Below, piece by piece: positions 27,480 to 39,363 of a stretch of 64,000 nucleotides of DNA. A program made the position numbers and the translations under genes. Each line of letters begins with the position of its first letter. The stretch's first letter is position 1. The DNA comes from Rotaria sp. Silwood1. Taxonomy: Eukaryota; Rotifera; Eurotatoria; Philodinida; Philodinidae. The DNA lies in contig CAJNOP010000514.1 in the NCBI GenBank assembly GCA_905250075.1, forward strand, positions 1-64,000, given 5' to 3'. The notes beneath the pieces are model-generated. The model did not search any database and was not told the DNA's origin. It worked only from the letters and a program-made list of their open reading frames with translations.

Positions 27480-27575
27480 CTGATTCCGTGATTCCATTGA
27501 TTCCGAGTGATTCCCTTGATTCTGTGTGATTCCATTGATTCCGAGTGGTTCCAAGTGATTCCAATGACTCCAAAA
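27480..27575. repeat. TGATTCC minisatellite
   Basis: About eight degenerate 10-11 bp units of the form TGATTCC plus 3-4 bases (tgattccgagtgattccctt). Similar arrays occur at 30025-30080 and, more loosely, at 30880-30995. Confidence 0.8.
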
Positions 27576-29294
27576 TCACTCGGACACGGGGTGAGAAGCT
27601 ACCGTTATCGAAGAAAATAACAATATTCTTTCTTATTGTTATTCTGAATCCTGAAAAGATGAATCTGATCAAAGGAAATTGATGTCTGTTTGTCCCATTC
27701 TTTATTGGGCAGAAAAACCGATCCATCAAAACATAGCTCTCTGAAATTTTCTGCTGGCAGGCCTAGCACCAAGGTCAGGGTAAAATTTTCGAAGTTGAAG
27801 AATCCGAATCTGAGGTCTATTTGCTTCGAAATCCTATTGGTCGGTCGGGAACCAATAGAAATCTAGTTTTTAGGAAAGATGTTCTCCAGGAGTTACTTGA
27901 GATGGAGAATCCAAATCTGAGACCCATTTGCCTCGAAATCCTATTGATCAGTCGAGGGCCAATAGAAATCGAATTTTCAAGAAAATCATCGCTTGAGGGT
28001 CCCTTTGACAAAAATCAATGTTGATCTATTTTATCGATTTCGTAGTTTCGACCTTGTAAGATAGAGCACATGCTCCACTAGCGAATATAATGCAGTCAAT
28101 GAGCTTTCTAATGTTATGTAACGATAGTATATGGGTACTTCTGAACTCCGTTGCTAAAGAAACACACACATCCCGCACCTTTTGGTTTTGAATCTCACCA
28201 GCTTCTGTAGAGGTTCTTTTTTCAAAATGAATCTTGTCATCATTGTATCGAATATAAGGTATTTACGTCTTTGGTTTTATTTGGTCCTCTATCCTTGAAA
28301 ACCCCTGAAGGGATCTAGTGTTGATCTCAAATGACTCGGAAGAAAAGCAAAGGACATGAAAAAATGAGAAAACATAGCCTCAGCGCAGGAGTGACAGACT
28401 ACAAAGCCTATTTTGTCGCGGAATCTATAAGCCGTTGACCACCAAGTAGTTTGAGCATCTAGAACAGAGCTGGCTCATTCAATGAAATGGGACTGCGAGA
28501 GGAAAAGCTCGATCTTGATGTTAACAGATGACAATCGAAGAAATCAGACATTTTGCCATTACTCTTCTCACAAACATACGGCATCTAACATCTCTCTGGA
28601 TGCATTGTTTTGATCGATCATGATCAGTAGTCTAGTATCAATAGCTGGGATAGTTATTCTAAATCGTTTGAGGAGGGGAGCTGCTCGGTTTCAATTTCAA
28701 AACTTATTTTGAATCTTCTCAAAATACGTTATTTTTCCTAGTCGTTTCCGTTTGTCCCAAATTTCTCGTCAACGTTTAACGCTGAAACGTGAGGCCTCGT
28801 ACCAAAATGAATGGGAAAGTCAGTTCTACAACATAAAAGAGCCGGATTTTCCCTCTTTCTCTTTGATTTTTGTCAAACATCAACTGCTCTGGACTCATAC
28901 GCCCTCATGCTTTCGTAGTTTATCAGAAGCTTTTGAGAAATATAAATAACGCAAAACTTAAAAAATTGGAGCTCTATCAAGTTTTATCGCCACCTCTGCA
29001 CTATATTTTGAAATGAACACGAATTTTTCGACCTTTACGATTGAGAAGAAGTTGAAATCCACGCGGACATATATTTTGAGGATCAATGCGAACGCAATCC
29101 TTGATAGAGTCAAGATTTCCAGCTGAAACAATAATTGAGAAAATCTTCATTCTTCATGATTTTTGGGTAGCAATCAAAGTGCCAGAGACAAGTGATGCAG
29201 ATTTGAACTACCCGCTTCATATTACGGCTCAAAGATGGTTTTTCTGAAAACTCGATTTCTATTGGTCCACGATCGACCAATAAGATGTCGAGGC

Positions 29295-29823
29295 TAGACT
29301 TCTGCAAAATGGTCACGGTCACGGTCACGGTCACGGTCACGGTCACGGCCTCTCGTGACTAGTTTTCGAAAAATTGTCGTGACTGGGATCGTGACCGTGA
29401 CCAAATAGCTCGTGACCGTGACCAAATAGCTCATGATCGTGACCAAATAGCTCGTGATCGTGACTTAATGGTGAAAAATTTTGAGATTAGAAATCTAATT
29501 TTTGTGAAAAAAAATCAAGATTTTAATTGATTTACGTGTTTTCTGCGTTTTTTACAGAGAAAATATGTGAAATCAATATAAATCTTGATTTTGTAGCACA
29601 AAAATCCAGCTAGTAATCCAAAATTTCCGTGACCGTGACGTGACCGTGACTAGTTTCGAAAAATTTTCGTGACTATGACCGTGATCGTGACCAGGCAGCT
29701 CGTGACCGTGACGTGATCGTGACTAGTTTCAAAAAAACTCCGTGACTATGAACGTGACCGTGACCAGGCAGCTCGTGACCGTGACGTGACGTGACTGAAA
29801 AAACGTGGTCACGCAGAAGTCTA
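29295..29823. mobile_element. Nested hAT-like element built of GTGACC repeats, 529 bp
   Basis: Terminal inverted repeats TAGACTTCTGC at both ends, flanked by the perfect 8-bp duplication GTCGAGGC (29287-29294 and 29824-29831). The interior is mainly tandem GGTCAC on the left and GTGACC on the right with degenerate blocks (gtgaccaaatagctc), around an AT-rich core at about 29480-29620, so it can fold back on itself. It has no coding capacity; the open frame through the array is an artefact of the six-base period. It lies inside the element at 27466-30105 and is therefore younger. Confidence 0.85.
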
Positions 29824-30113
29824 GTCGAGGCAAATGGACCTCAGATTCGGATTCTCCACCCCAAATAACCCTTGGAGAACACCTTTCCTAAAAGCTGAAT
29901 TTCTATTGGTTCCCGACGGACTAATAGGATTCGGAGGCAAATGGACATCAGATTCGAATTATCCATCCCAAATAACTCTGAAGCACATTTCCGAAAATTG
30001 GATTCCTATTGATCTCATGATGACTCTTAGTGATTCCGGGTGATTCCCACTGATTCCTATGATTCCAAGTGATTCTGTTGTCCGGAATCAGCTGTTTCCC
30101 CCTTGGATAGATG

Positions 30114-31066
30114 AGCGTGCGAAAATATAGAAATTTTCTGGATTGGGAGGATTCGAATGTATTGCGAATACATAGGTTTTCATCAAAGCAACATATACGC
30201 TGGTTCACTGTCATATTTGAAGACGTGAATTCGTCTAATCAAATTTTCATCCTCAAACGAATGTATAATATTTGTCATTTCCATGAAGACCTTGTGAAGC
30301 TATCAAGAAGTGAAACAGTATATAACCTGTCGAAAATACAGAAATTCTCTGTTCATGTAACAATGCTGAATATTTTTGTTCTTCAAACTTTAGTTTATTT
30401 AATCAAGCCAATAACACCATCTTCTGAACATTCGGTTTGTAATACACTACATGAAAGACTTTCACTACCAATCTGGAGTTCTAGGCTTGATCTTCCAAAA
30501 GGTTGAAAAGCTTAAATCTAACAGCTATAAGATGGCAAAGTTTCATATTATTATGAAAACCTAAAAAACATTTGTTGCATATCATCTGCATCATGTGACC
30601 GTCTGACTCAAAGCGTACTCTATTACAATATGCTATGACTAGCTTTCAGTATGTTGAGTTCATGAAGGAAATGAATTATGAAATATTTCAAATTTACATA
30701 GGATCCGTAAAGACTGGGAGTTACCAGGGAGAATGGGGGTGTGATGCGACGTATGTTGTCGAATGTATCTGTCTTTTTGCGGCACCCACACCAAGTATGA
30801 CGGGGGGTGTGCGTTGCCTCCTTTATCTTTCTTTTTGCTACAGCAAAAGATAATGCGATGCATGTCCTGGTAATGCCATAAACCTCTAGTAATCTCCAGA
30901 ATCCTCATAGTTTCCAGTGATTCCCATAATCTCTGTAAATCCCATATTTCTGGGACCCCTGAAAATCTTTCATAATTCTCAAAAGCCCTAGTAATTCTTG
31001 GTTTTCTTCATTCTTTGTTTCAAGTGACGCGGTGATTCATGACTTTTTAATTATTTTGTAATTCAC
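30114..31066. other. Spacer between the hAT-like element and the short TIR gene
   Basis: A 131-codon frame starts at 30111 on the plus strand with its ATG inside the target duplication; it has no recognised domain and may be chance. From about 30860 to 30995 there is a degenerate array of ATTCC/AATCTC-like words. The sequence downstream of the TIR donor at 31070 shows no matching NACHT or repeat exon. Confidence 0.4.
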
Positions 31067-31070
31067 TTAC

Positions 31071-31608
31071 CTCATACATTCGGTGGTTGCTGAAGAGGAT
31101 GGTTCTATACTTGAAGCTGAAGGTAGATTTTTTATTCTATGAATAAGTTCGTTCACTTTAGTAGGCAAATTTTCTTCAGAAGTATTGGAGAAGTCGATGG
31201 ATAATATTGAGCCGGTTATCAAGCTTAACCATTTTGATTTGCATGGCTTCCACACTTTTCTGTCACTGACCATACATGGGATGATGCATTTACCAAGTTT
31301 TTGTGCATGCTCTAATTCAAGTTTACAATACGGAGAATTTTCGTATTCCGGTCTCATGAAACAGCACACGATTGAAGAATCGTTAACCGCTGTCGCCATA
31401 CTAAGCATTCCAACAACAAAACGGAAGTGATAAAGAAAGATCTGTGATATTAAGATCCATACCTGTCGAATATGTCGCCTTCCATGTGTCTCTCATCAAA
31501 CCAAACTGGAATGTTATTGTCTTTGAGAATATTGTAAACTCGTGTAATCATATCTATATCTTTGTGATTATATGAGAGCATAACATGTTTTCCTTCATCG
31601 AGTGCCAT
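31071..31608 (-). CDS. Short TIR-domain gene or 5' fragment of a TIR receptor
   Basis: Two exons on the minus strand, 31608-31463 and 31400-31071, with a 62-nt intron, give about 158 residues starting with an ATG (MALDEGKHVMLSYN). The TIR domain is complete: KHVMLSYN, IPVWFDE, SSIVCCFM and CKLELEHA with the catalytic-type Glu, then CIIPCMV. A Ser-rich tail (PSASSIEPSSSATT) leads to a strong donor, GAG/gtaagtg, at 31070. If the donor is not used, translation stops one codon later. The intron splits the TIR at the same place as in the large gene at 26864-26930 (GACAG/gta), so the two share an origin. No downstream NACHT or HEAT exon was found. It may be a truncated receptor or a stand-alone TIR protein; its NADase activity is inferred only from the Glu. 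Confidence 0.72.
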
Positions 31609-33399
31609 TTATACAGTCACGATAGAGTCAGAAGATCGCTATTTAACACTAGTAGATTTCTACAAAAAACTAAAAAAAAACTTGTTCTGATAAACATTTC
31701 TTCGATTACATAAAAAGCTTTCAGTTGTTCTTTAATTAGTTCATTAGTTGGTCTGCTATGTAGATAGAGACTATATCTGAAATATATTCCAGTTTCCTTG
31801 AACAAATCTTTTCTTCAATGATGCCTACAGAAATAAAAACTTATCAGACACATGTTTTCTAATTCACTATGGTTTTCTAGTGCAACATCTAAGAATCACC
31901 TATTCCAGTTAGCTGAAGTAACACATCCACCACAGTACACAGAATGAGGATCCGAACATGTCAGACAACGGTGTGCGCTTTTGTTACTTGCCTCTTGAAG
32001 TCACTTGATCTTATATATTTTTCTTCAGCATTACATGCCGCCTTTAGTAAGTTATTGCTAAGAAAACGTATCCAGAGTATAGAATTGTATTAGGTAGTTG
32101 TACGTTATTTTTACAGTGACTACGTGCTTTTATCATCAAACCTATGCTTTAGTAATAAGCTATTGTTTGAGTCAACACGAACTCCAAAAAACTTTAACAA
32201 CAACAGCACATATTCCCTATGTGATGTTGAGATTTAAGTCTAGCAAAAGAAAATGAGACTGATAAGAAAAATTCTTTCATACTATCCTTTTCGGTTTTAT
32301 GTAATTTCTTTCATCTAATGAACAGGAGTAACGTGGCGGTAAGTGTAAGCAACTGATAGAGCACAAAGAAAAAACGGCGATAGTTCACAAACGAAAGACA
32401 TTCTAACATACATCTGTAGCGATTAATCAGTCTCGAAGAAACTACCTGATCGAAATTGAAGGTTGTTTTTTGTGTCAGCTGCTGCTTTGTATGATTGTTG
32501 TGCCTGCTTCCCCACTTCACGACAAAACATTATTTCTAATGTCGTCAGAGAAGGCAAACAACGCAGCAGAACGTAAGAAAATATAACAGGGACGAAAAAA
32601 AATCAGGTACTTTCTGTCATCAACGCTCATCTGCAGAAAAAAACCCACTATAATGAAGCTTTTTCTTGCATGGTGATACATGTTTTATGCCACTTCTTCT
32701 GCACCTTCAAGAGAAGCTTTCTATTTGTCAGAGAGAGAAAAACAACTGTCGTACATAAAGGAAAAGAAATACAAGCATAAAAGCAGAACTAATGACTTTC
32801 AAACGTCGATGCTCACCTTGAGAAGAAAAAACGAATGCCGAAGTGAAGAGAATGTGAACATAGATGAGAATGTAGAAGAATAAGTGAGCGTGAATATGAA
32901 GAGTGGGTGTGGGGTGTCAGGCGTGGTTGTGGCTGTAGATTCCGGTTTTGATGTGGATGCGGCTGTGGACGCCAGTGTAGCTGTGGAGTGTTGGTGTGAC
33001 TGTAGAATGTGGCTGCAGCTATGGATGTGGGTGTGGGTGTATGTCTTCTTTACATCTACACCAACACCCCGTCCACACTCACATTCCACAAGATGGGGTG
33101 GTTGGGCGTGGGTGCTTATGGGGAGAGTGATCGGAGGTCAGGGCGGAGAGAATACACCACCTACAGCTACATTCACACCCACACTCGGCACCTGCGAATA
33201 CCATAACCACACCCACACCCATACACTAGATCAAAAACAAATCATCGAGTAGTTTTGGTATTTTTGCAAAAGAAAATTGCGAAAAAATTTTTCTTTACCC
33301 TGAGACACACAAGAAATTTAACAGCAACAATAGAAGACCCAATAGAAAATCTATTTGTTATCTACAAGAAAGGTATATCTTAAATGTAACAGATAAATA
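31609..33399. other. Intergenic, GT-rich block near its end
   Basis: Nothing gene-like up to about 32880. From 32885 to 33230 the composition changes to GTG/TGG-rich on one side and CAC/ACC-rich on the other, a degenerate telomere-like foldback (see 33020-33092). The open frames in this block are due to the short-period repeats. Confidence 0.5.
33020..33092. repeat. Telomere-like hairpin 1
   Basis: G-rich arm with ATGTGGGTGTGGGTGT, a short spacer (atgtcttctttac), then a C-rich arm (atctacaccaacacccc and on). It sits in a longer degenerate GT/CA foldback (32885-33230), with ccacacccacacccat closing the right side. Confidence 0.6.
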
Positions 33400-33419
33400 G
33401 AGAAATTAACTTGTTTATT

Positions 33420-33835
33420 TTCAACATCAATGCTGTTCATTTCAAGAAACTTGTTCGTAAACTCTCCATGGTTGTGTAAAATCAATAGATGTTATATTCA
33501 ATGCCATTGCAGAAACATTTCTAATAAAAAAAAATAGATCCTGTGGTTATGATGATGATATAGATTGATCTGTATCATATGTATTTAAGAATGAATTTAT
33601 ATCTGGAAGAGATATAATATTATTTCCAAATATATGTACCCAATCTGGACAACAAGGAAAAATATTTTTCAATACATGTAACAGATTCTTTTACATTCGC
33701 TTCTGCATAATCAATTGATGTACTTAAGTTATAATTATTTTCTATATCACGTGATATGGTATACATACTTCCATGAAAAACTAATGTTAATAAATCGAAT
33801 GTGTAATAATCCTCACGGTGGATATGAATTTTCAT
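33420..33835 (-). pseudogene. Eroded gene of unknown family
   Basis: On the minus strand a protein-like stretch (DYYTFDLLTLVFHGSMYT, then DYAEANVKESVTC) runs into a frameshift near 33660. It continues in another frame with FPCCPDWVHIFGNN and ISLPDINSFLNTYDT. The compositional quality of both pieces suggests a decayed coding region, but I do not recognise the family and no intact copy is in the window. Confidence 0.35.
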
Positions 33836-34664
33836 ATATATAGTTTATTAGAAAATGATCAGCATTAACAACATATATTTTTTTTCTGCCACTAAATCCT
33901 CTTAATTGAAATACTCTTCTAATTCGTACAAATTCGATATATATGTGTTATATTTAGAAAGAGCATGAAGTGTCAATGCCGGCGAACTACTTTTGATTTT
34001 CTAGTAAGTTATTCGTGGCCGACACCGATCAAGCATGTAGTACAAAGACATTTGCAACAAGGGTAAAAAATGTTTCTGAAAAGCGTTTAGTGATAAATCT
34101 CACATTTACACCCCTCTAATCTCTTAAGCTTGAACCTTTCTTTTCGTACAATACCTATGTCTTCAAATACTCTTTAAAGTGACTATTTATTTGTTGAAAT
34201 ACTTAACTGACTGCAGAGAGCTATACCGATGACAAAAGTTCTCAGAACTTTTTTTCTTCCTCTTAGATGGCACATCATAACAGTACAGATAAATAAAATA
34301 TAAATCTACTGAATATTCTGATGTAATAGTCTTATTTTTCATTACTCTTTCAATTTTTCGTTCTTTTTCAGAAACTTAGATGAAAATTTTCAAATGAAGA
34401 GCATACGATGATAATGAATTATTGCATCTTTAACTAAAAAAATCTAAATAATATAGGAAAAATTCTGTCATAAGAGAAAAAACAGACTTTTTTGAATGGT
34501 CATTGTTGTTCTTTTCAGTATATCTTAGCATGTCTTCAGATTCCCAACTTGATTCTTATACAATCAATGACAGAATTAATAATAGACCTTGTATATTCCC
34601 TAGACTGAAAGGCTGTGGTCTAGAAACGGAAATTCACCTGTGTCTGTCTGTCTGCCTGTAACAC

Positions 34665-35020
34665 TTGGTACAAATGACCATTTTAATGATACAAAGTACC
34701 ATAGTCGTGGTACAAGTAACCTTTTTCGTGGTACAAAGTTCCATTGTCGTGGTACAAGTGACCATTTTCATGGTACAAAGTACCACAGTCGTGATACAAC
34801 TGACCATTTGCATGGTACAAAAGTACTACTTTGGTGGTACAGGCGACCATTTATTTGACACAATTGGCCGTTTTCACTATACAGATGACCGTTTCTATGG
34901 CTCCATTCACCATTTCCATGGCACAATCAACCATTTCTATGGCACAGTTGACCATTCTTTTGGCTCAAATGAGCATGTCTGTGTCACAATTGGCTATGTC
35001 CGTATTGGAAATGGCCATTA
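34665..35020. repeat. Minisatellite with about 24-bp units
   Basis: Degenerate tandem units of about 24 bp, such as tggtacaagtgaccattttc and variants with aaagtaccacagtcg. They are fairly regular from 34665 to 34850 and drift further right (tatggcacagttgacc). All three forward frames stay open for 60-140 codons because of the period, giving HFHGTKYHSRGT-like strings. I regard it as non-coding. Confidence 0.7.
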
Positions 35021-36349
35021 CTTTGCCATGAATCACCATGCTAGTGGTTATAATTTACTAAAGCACAAACATTATCATATACATTAGCATCTTTCAATGT
35101 TTTCTGTGAACTATTTGAATATATCTATAGTATGTAATATACAACATGTTATAAATATTAATAATTTCTCCTAAACTCATCATTACACAGAATTCATTTT
35201 TATTTAAAAATATAATGACATCTTTGTCATCATTTTATCAGTCTAGGACCAAGGGAATCGACATTCCATGTCGATGAACTTTACTTGTTTCTTGTTGACA
35301 TGTAAATAAAATACTTTGGCAAGGAAATGTTTACATATTTGTGTACTGTAATGTTAGTAGTTTGCGGACGTATAAGATTAAATGATTAATGCATCAAAAC
35401 TTATACTAGTATGAAGAGTTAAATGCTTACACGAGGTGTCCATATTAAGAAGGGACAACAGGACTACGTCCTCTGAATCTCAAAATAACTTCATTTCGAG
35501 CATAGGAGTACAGACGCAGAAGTAAAGCATTCTGTGAACGTAGAACATAACCTTTCCGTTTGTTCTTCTCATCTCTTCTATCAAAAGAAGTAAAAGAAAA
35601 AAAGAGCATTAACAAATATTCACTGATCGTACACAATCTTTTTTCTGTCAGTTGATGGACACAAGAAAGAGAATACGAAAAAAGAACGAACGTGTTTTGT
35701 TTGAATGAGCTAGAGTCATATCTATTTCTACAAAACAAAGAAAAAAAGAAGGTTGAACAACTACTTAATTTTTTTACTCAACATGATAAAGTATTTTTTT
35801 TTGTTGACTATTATTTATTAGTAATCCAGTACCTTTTTAGTAAAGTTAACAGATTTTTACGATTTCTCATATATATAATATTATCTTTATCTTTATTTCT
35901 TTCCATTAAATTTTAGTCGATAGCAAGATTTCCACCACCTGAAGCCTGAAAAGCAAAAAATTCGTCTAAAAAAATGTGGAAAATAACGGAAGCAAAAACA
36001 GAAAAAACTGAAGAAAAGCGGAAACTTATGTTGGGGGCGTGAGTGTAGGTGTAGAAATGCATGTAGGGTGGAGAAATGAGTACCGATGTGTGCATATTAG
36101 TGTGGATACGATGTCGTCTGAGAGAAGACCTACACACCGGCCTCATTTCTTCTTCTTTCAAAAGCATCGACTGTGGCTTTCACATGATTATTGTCACCTG
36201 ATTGTAGTATTAGCTTTATTGCTATTATACTTTCATGATTATTTTCATCTTCATCTACTATCTCGATACTACTTGTTAATAAAAAGTTTTAAAGTTTTGG
36301 GATTTGCGATTTTTCTATTTAAATAAATCATGCAAAATAAGTAGATAAA

Positions 36350-36449
36350 NNNNNNNNNNNNNNNNNNNNNNNNNNNNNNNNNNNNNNNNNNNNNNNNNNN
36401 NNNNNNNNNNNNNNNNNNNNNNNNNNNNNNNNNNNNNNNNNNNNNNNNN
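36350..36449. other. Assembly gap (100 N)
   Basis: A run of exactly 100 N, typical of a scaffold gap of unknown size. It removes the 5' part of the gene that follows. Confidence 0.98.
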
Positions 36450-37092
36450 ACTGTTACTTTTCAAGCCAGTTCATCAACTACTATCTACAGCGTAGATAAC
36501 TATCACTATGCCATGTTACAGTTACCATCGACTAGTTCGACTTCTTTTACTTATACTATCTCTTATGTGTGTAAAAATAAAGATGATTGTGTTCGAGATT
36601 TAGCACAAAATGCAACAAATGAAATGCTTAAGCGACGATATGATTTTCATGCAATTGTTAATGAACTTACACCATTAGTTTCGAGATCTTCTACTATCAT
36701 CGAATAATACAGATCTTGTTTGTTTTGATTCAAGTGAAAATGTGCGTCATTGTGCTATAGCTGGTAAGCGTGGATCATGTGTCATATCACATAAATTAAT
36801 TGAGAAAAGTGACATAACTCGTTCGTGTGAGAATCGAATAGCTGTGGGTGTATCCTATGTAAGTTTAATACAAACTGATAATTCTACTATATTTGATGTT
36901 CATTGTGATCGACCTTTCTTTAATGGACATTTAACAATACAAGCTACTAAATATATTATGTCTAAATATAGTATTACTCAAACACCTGATGGAAAACCGA
37001 TTGATGTTAATTTAAATTACGGGTCGAAATTAATAACATCTGTTTTACTCATGATAATAATGATTTTTGTTTTATTTTCAAATCAATATTAA
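36450..37092 (+). pseudogene. GPI-anchor-type extracellular protein, 5' cut by gap, frameshifted
   Basis: The reading frame is open right from the gap at 36450 (TVTFQASSSTT, then YTISYVCKNKDDCVRDLA). It shifts by one base near 36680-36690, so the first frame stops at 36707 while the second continues (NNTDLVCFDSSENVRHCA, then GSCVISHK). It ends with a hydrophobic tail after NYGSKL (SVLLMIIMIFVLF), typical of a GPI-attachment signal or C-terminal anchor. Conserved-looking cysteines suggest an extracellular domain. I do not recognise the family. The frameshift may be a real lesion or a sequencing error beside the gap. Confidence 0.55.
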
Positions 37093-39363
37093 ACTCATAC
37101 TTTAATTCTGGTTAAATATTTAAGTGACATTGTATAAAGCAAAGTCTGTTGTGACACTCTTGGAAATTTTCCACATTGACTCTGTCGCAGGTTCATAGGT
37201 TTTCATATGTTTCTGTAAAGGATTCACTAGACTTATTTCAGCTAAAGCATACGTTGAAGCTAATATAAAAGCACAATCCCAAAAAAAAAAAGTTACTGCA
37301 AACTATTTCTTTGAAAAGATTCCAGCTATTTCGAAAACATAATCAACCCACATGTCAAAATTATGACGACAAAACTTGGTGTTTTGGGTCAACTCCTCAG
37401 TTTTTGTACAATGATTTCGTTTCAAAGTAACACTATTCGATTCAGAATCCAATTCTGCATCCATCCTGAGCAGCTAGAAACTCATCTAAAGTCTAGGAGC
37501 AGATGTCAACAAGTATTATGACTCCGATCGATTCAAACACCTAGTGGTTGGGACCAAAGTCCTACTTTTTGTCATATGATCCACTTCAAAAATATTATCG
37601 TTCGATAGGTAACAGAATTTCATATTCATTACAACCAATTAAAGAGTCATCACAAGTCCAAGAGTGCGAATATCAGCAAGAAAAACTCGAATACATTGCT
37701 AACTTTCCTGACGTATATAAATCTGTGTATGAAGAGAGAGAATAAAGTATGCTTTCATCCAAAGCTATATCTCTTACATTAGAAATAGTTCCATCTTTAT
37801 TTATAGTAAATGAATAATTTTAAAATAAAAGATATGTCTCGAATCTCTTAATATTGATATTCTTTATATTCTAACAAATTTAGATTTATTTCAAATATGG
37901 AAATAATCGATTTAAAACAAGCAGTAGCCCTTATAAATCTTGATTCCGGTTCAGAATGTATTAGACTTTACGCTAATCAATGGTAACAGCTATTGTTCGT
38001 TTCTCAATTAACGCATGCTTGAAATTTTGACTATTTTTTACACTCAAAAATAAGATAAATATCTGTATAAAATTTGACTACATAAGAAAGAGTGCACACT
38101 GATAAAAAAAAACATATTGTCAATGGAGCGCATTGGTAACAGAAATCGATGAGGACAAAAACATGGACGGGTTAAATACAATAATAGCCACATTTAATCA
38201 TTTTCCTTAAACTGCCAATATCATTGAACATTACAATAAAATCTATGCGATTTTATATTATCGTCAGTTACATTAACCATCAAATGAGAGGAAAGACTAC
38301 TGACTGACTACACGAGCCCGAATAATATCAAAAATGATCCTATATGGCATCTGCTTTTCTAAACTTAGACTTGCGTAAAGCAAATCATCATGAGTCTCAG
38401 TTGTGTTCAGATATCTTGACTTGGCAGAGACGTGAGAAATAATGAATTTGAATTAGCTATTGCCATATAAAGAAAGTATCAGCGGTTAATTACCTTTTCT
38501 TTTTTTTGCTTACTTTTTATAGGTCCCGAACGTAGTCGAATTTTTGAAAAACGGATTTCAGATATACATTCTCTAACGAAATGTATCATCTCCATTTTTA
38601 TTTCATTTTCTCTATTGATTCTGTAACAATTCTCTTCCCGTGAAACCTCTAAGCTTGACTATCGGATGTGGGTATGAATGTAAGTGTGAGTGGGTGTGGG
38701 TGTAAGCAGTTGTTTTCTCTTTATCCACATTCACACTCACTGATCAGAAAAAAAAAGATTTGTTAAAAATTTTTTTTTTTATGAATAACAAATCGTCTTA
38801 AAATGCAACAATGAAAATATTCTATTAAAACGAATTCTAGAACTTCCCATATTTCATTCATATGATACACTTATTTTTAACCTTTTGTTTCTTTTCTTCA
38901 TATTTGTCACTCAACTGTTAAAGAAAATAAAAGGAATTTTAAAAAATTTCAAACGCTTTTTGTAAATATAGAAAAAAAAAGAAAGAAGAAAACAAAAAAC
39001 ACCTGCTAAGAATTTATTTCAACTTTCAATTTTATATTCTGAAAAAGAACCATTCGTTATCAAAAACAAGACATACTCATTTGATATACAGCGCCCTCAT
39101 CTTGATACAGAACAATATGTGTATATGGCACCAATCAGTATGAAGTGTATGACTCACTCAATTGAAGAAGTGCCTTGATATGCTCTAAGAATGATATTAT
39201 TATCGATATAGATTAGTTAATGTACATCAAAGATCTTTTCAAGTTCTTTTATTTGAGCTAAGCTGTAATCCATTGGAATTATAATGTACACTTTATCTGC
39301 TAACTAAATTTCATGGATTATTTTTGATGTCAAATAGATTTGATAGTTCGATTTCATTTTCAG
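37093..39363. other. Intergenic
   Basis: A 65-codon frame at 37548-37745 (YYRSIGNRISYSLQPIKE) is protein-like but isolated and unrecognised. A telomere-like hairpin lies at 38664-38742. The remainder is AT-rich without gene signals. Confidence 0.4.
38664..38742. repeat. Telomere-like hairpin 2
   Basis: G-rich arm (gatgtgggtatgaatg, then gagtgggtgtgggtgt), spacer aagcagttgttttctcttt, C-rich arm (atccacattcacactcac). The arms pair imperfectly. Confidence 0.65.

Larger units (their letters stand above)
27466..30105. mobile_element. Non-autonomous hAT-like element, 2.6 kb, with perfect 8-bp target duplication
   Basis: The ends are inverted repeats: left CAAGAGGGAAACAGCTGA, right (reverse complement) CAAGGGGGAAACAGCTGA. 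They are flanked by the perfect 8-bp duplication GATAGATG at 27458-27465 and 30106-30113. An 8-bp duplication with short terminal inverted repeats is the hAT signature. Inside are a TGATTCC-based minisatellite next to both ends (27480-27575 and 30025-30080, same orientation), and about 110-bp units containing CCAATAGAAAT that are inverted between left (27780-28010) and right (29230-29990). No transposase was seen, so it would need an enzyme supplied in trans. A second hAT-like element is nested at 29295-29823. Confidence 0.85.

Noticed and set aside
29110-29346. Minus-strand frame starting with a Thr-Val repeat
   Set aside because: Direct translation of the GGTCAC tandem array in the nested hAT-like element.
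30111-30506. 131-codon frame on the plus strand
   Set aside because: Starts inside a transposon target duplication, shows no domain and is not supported by any neighbour.
32799-33252. Several overlapping frames rich in Val/Trp or Thr/His
   Set aside because: Products of the degenerate GT/CA telomere-like block, open on both strands.
37548-37745. 65-codon frame with YYRSIGNRISYSLQP
   Set aside because: Looks somewhat protein-like but has no ATG (it opens with an alternative codon), no splice partner found and no known family.
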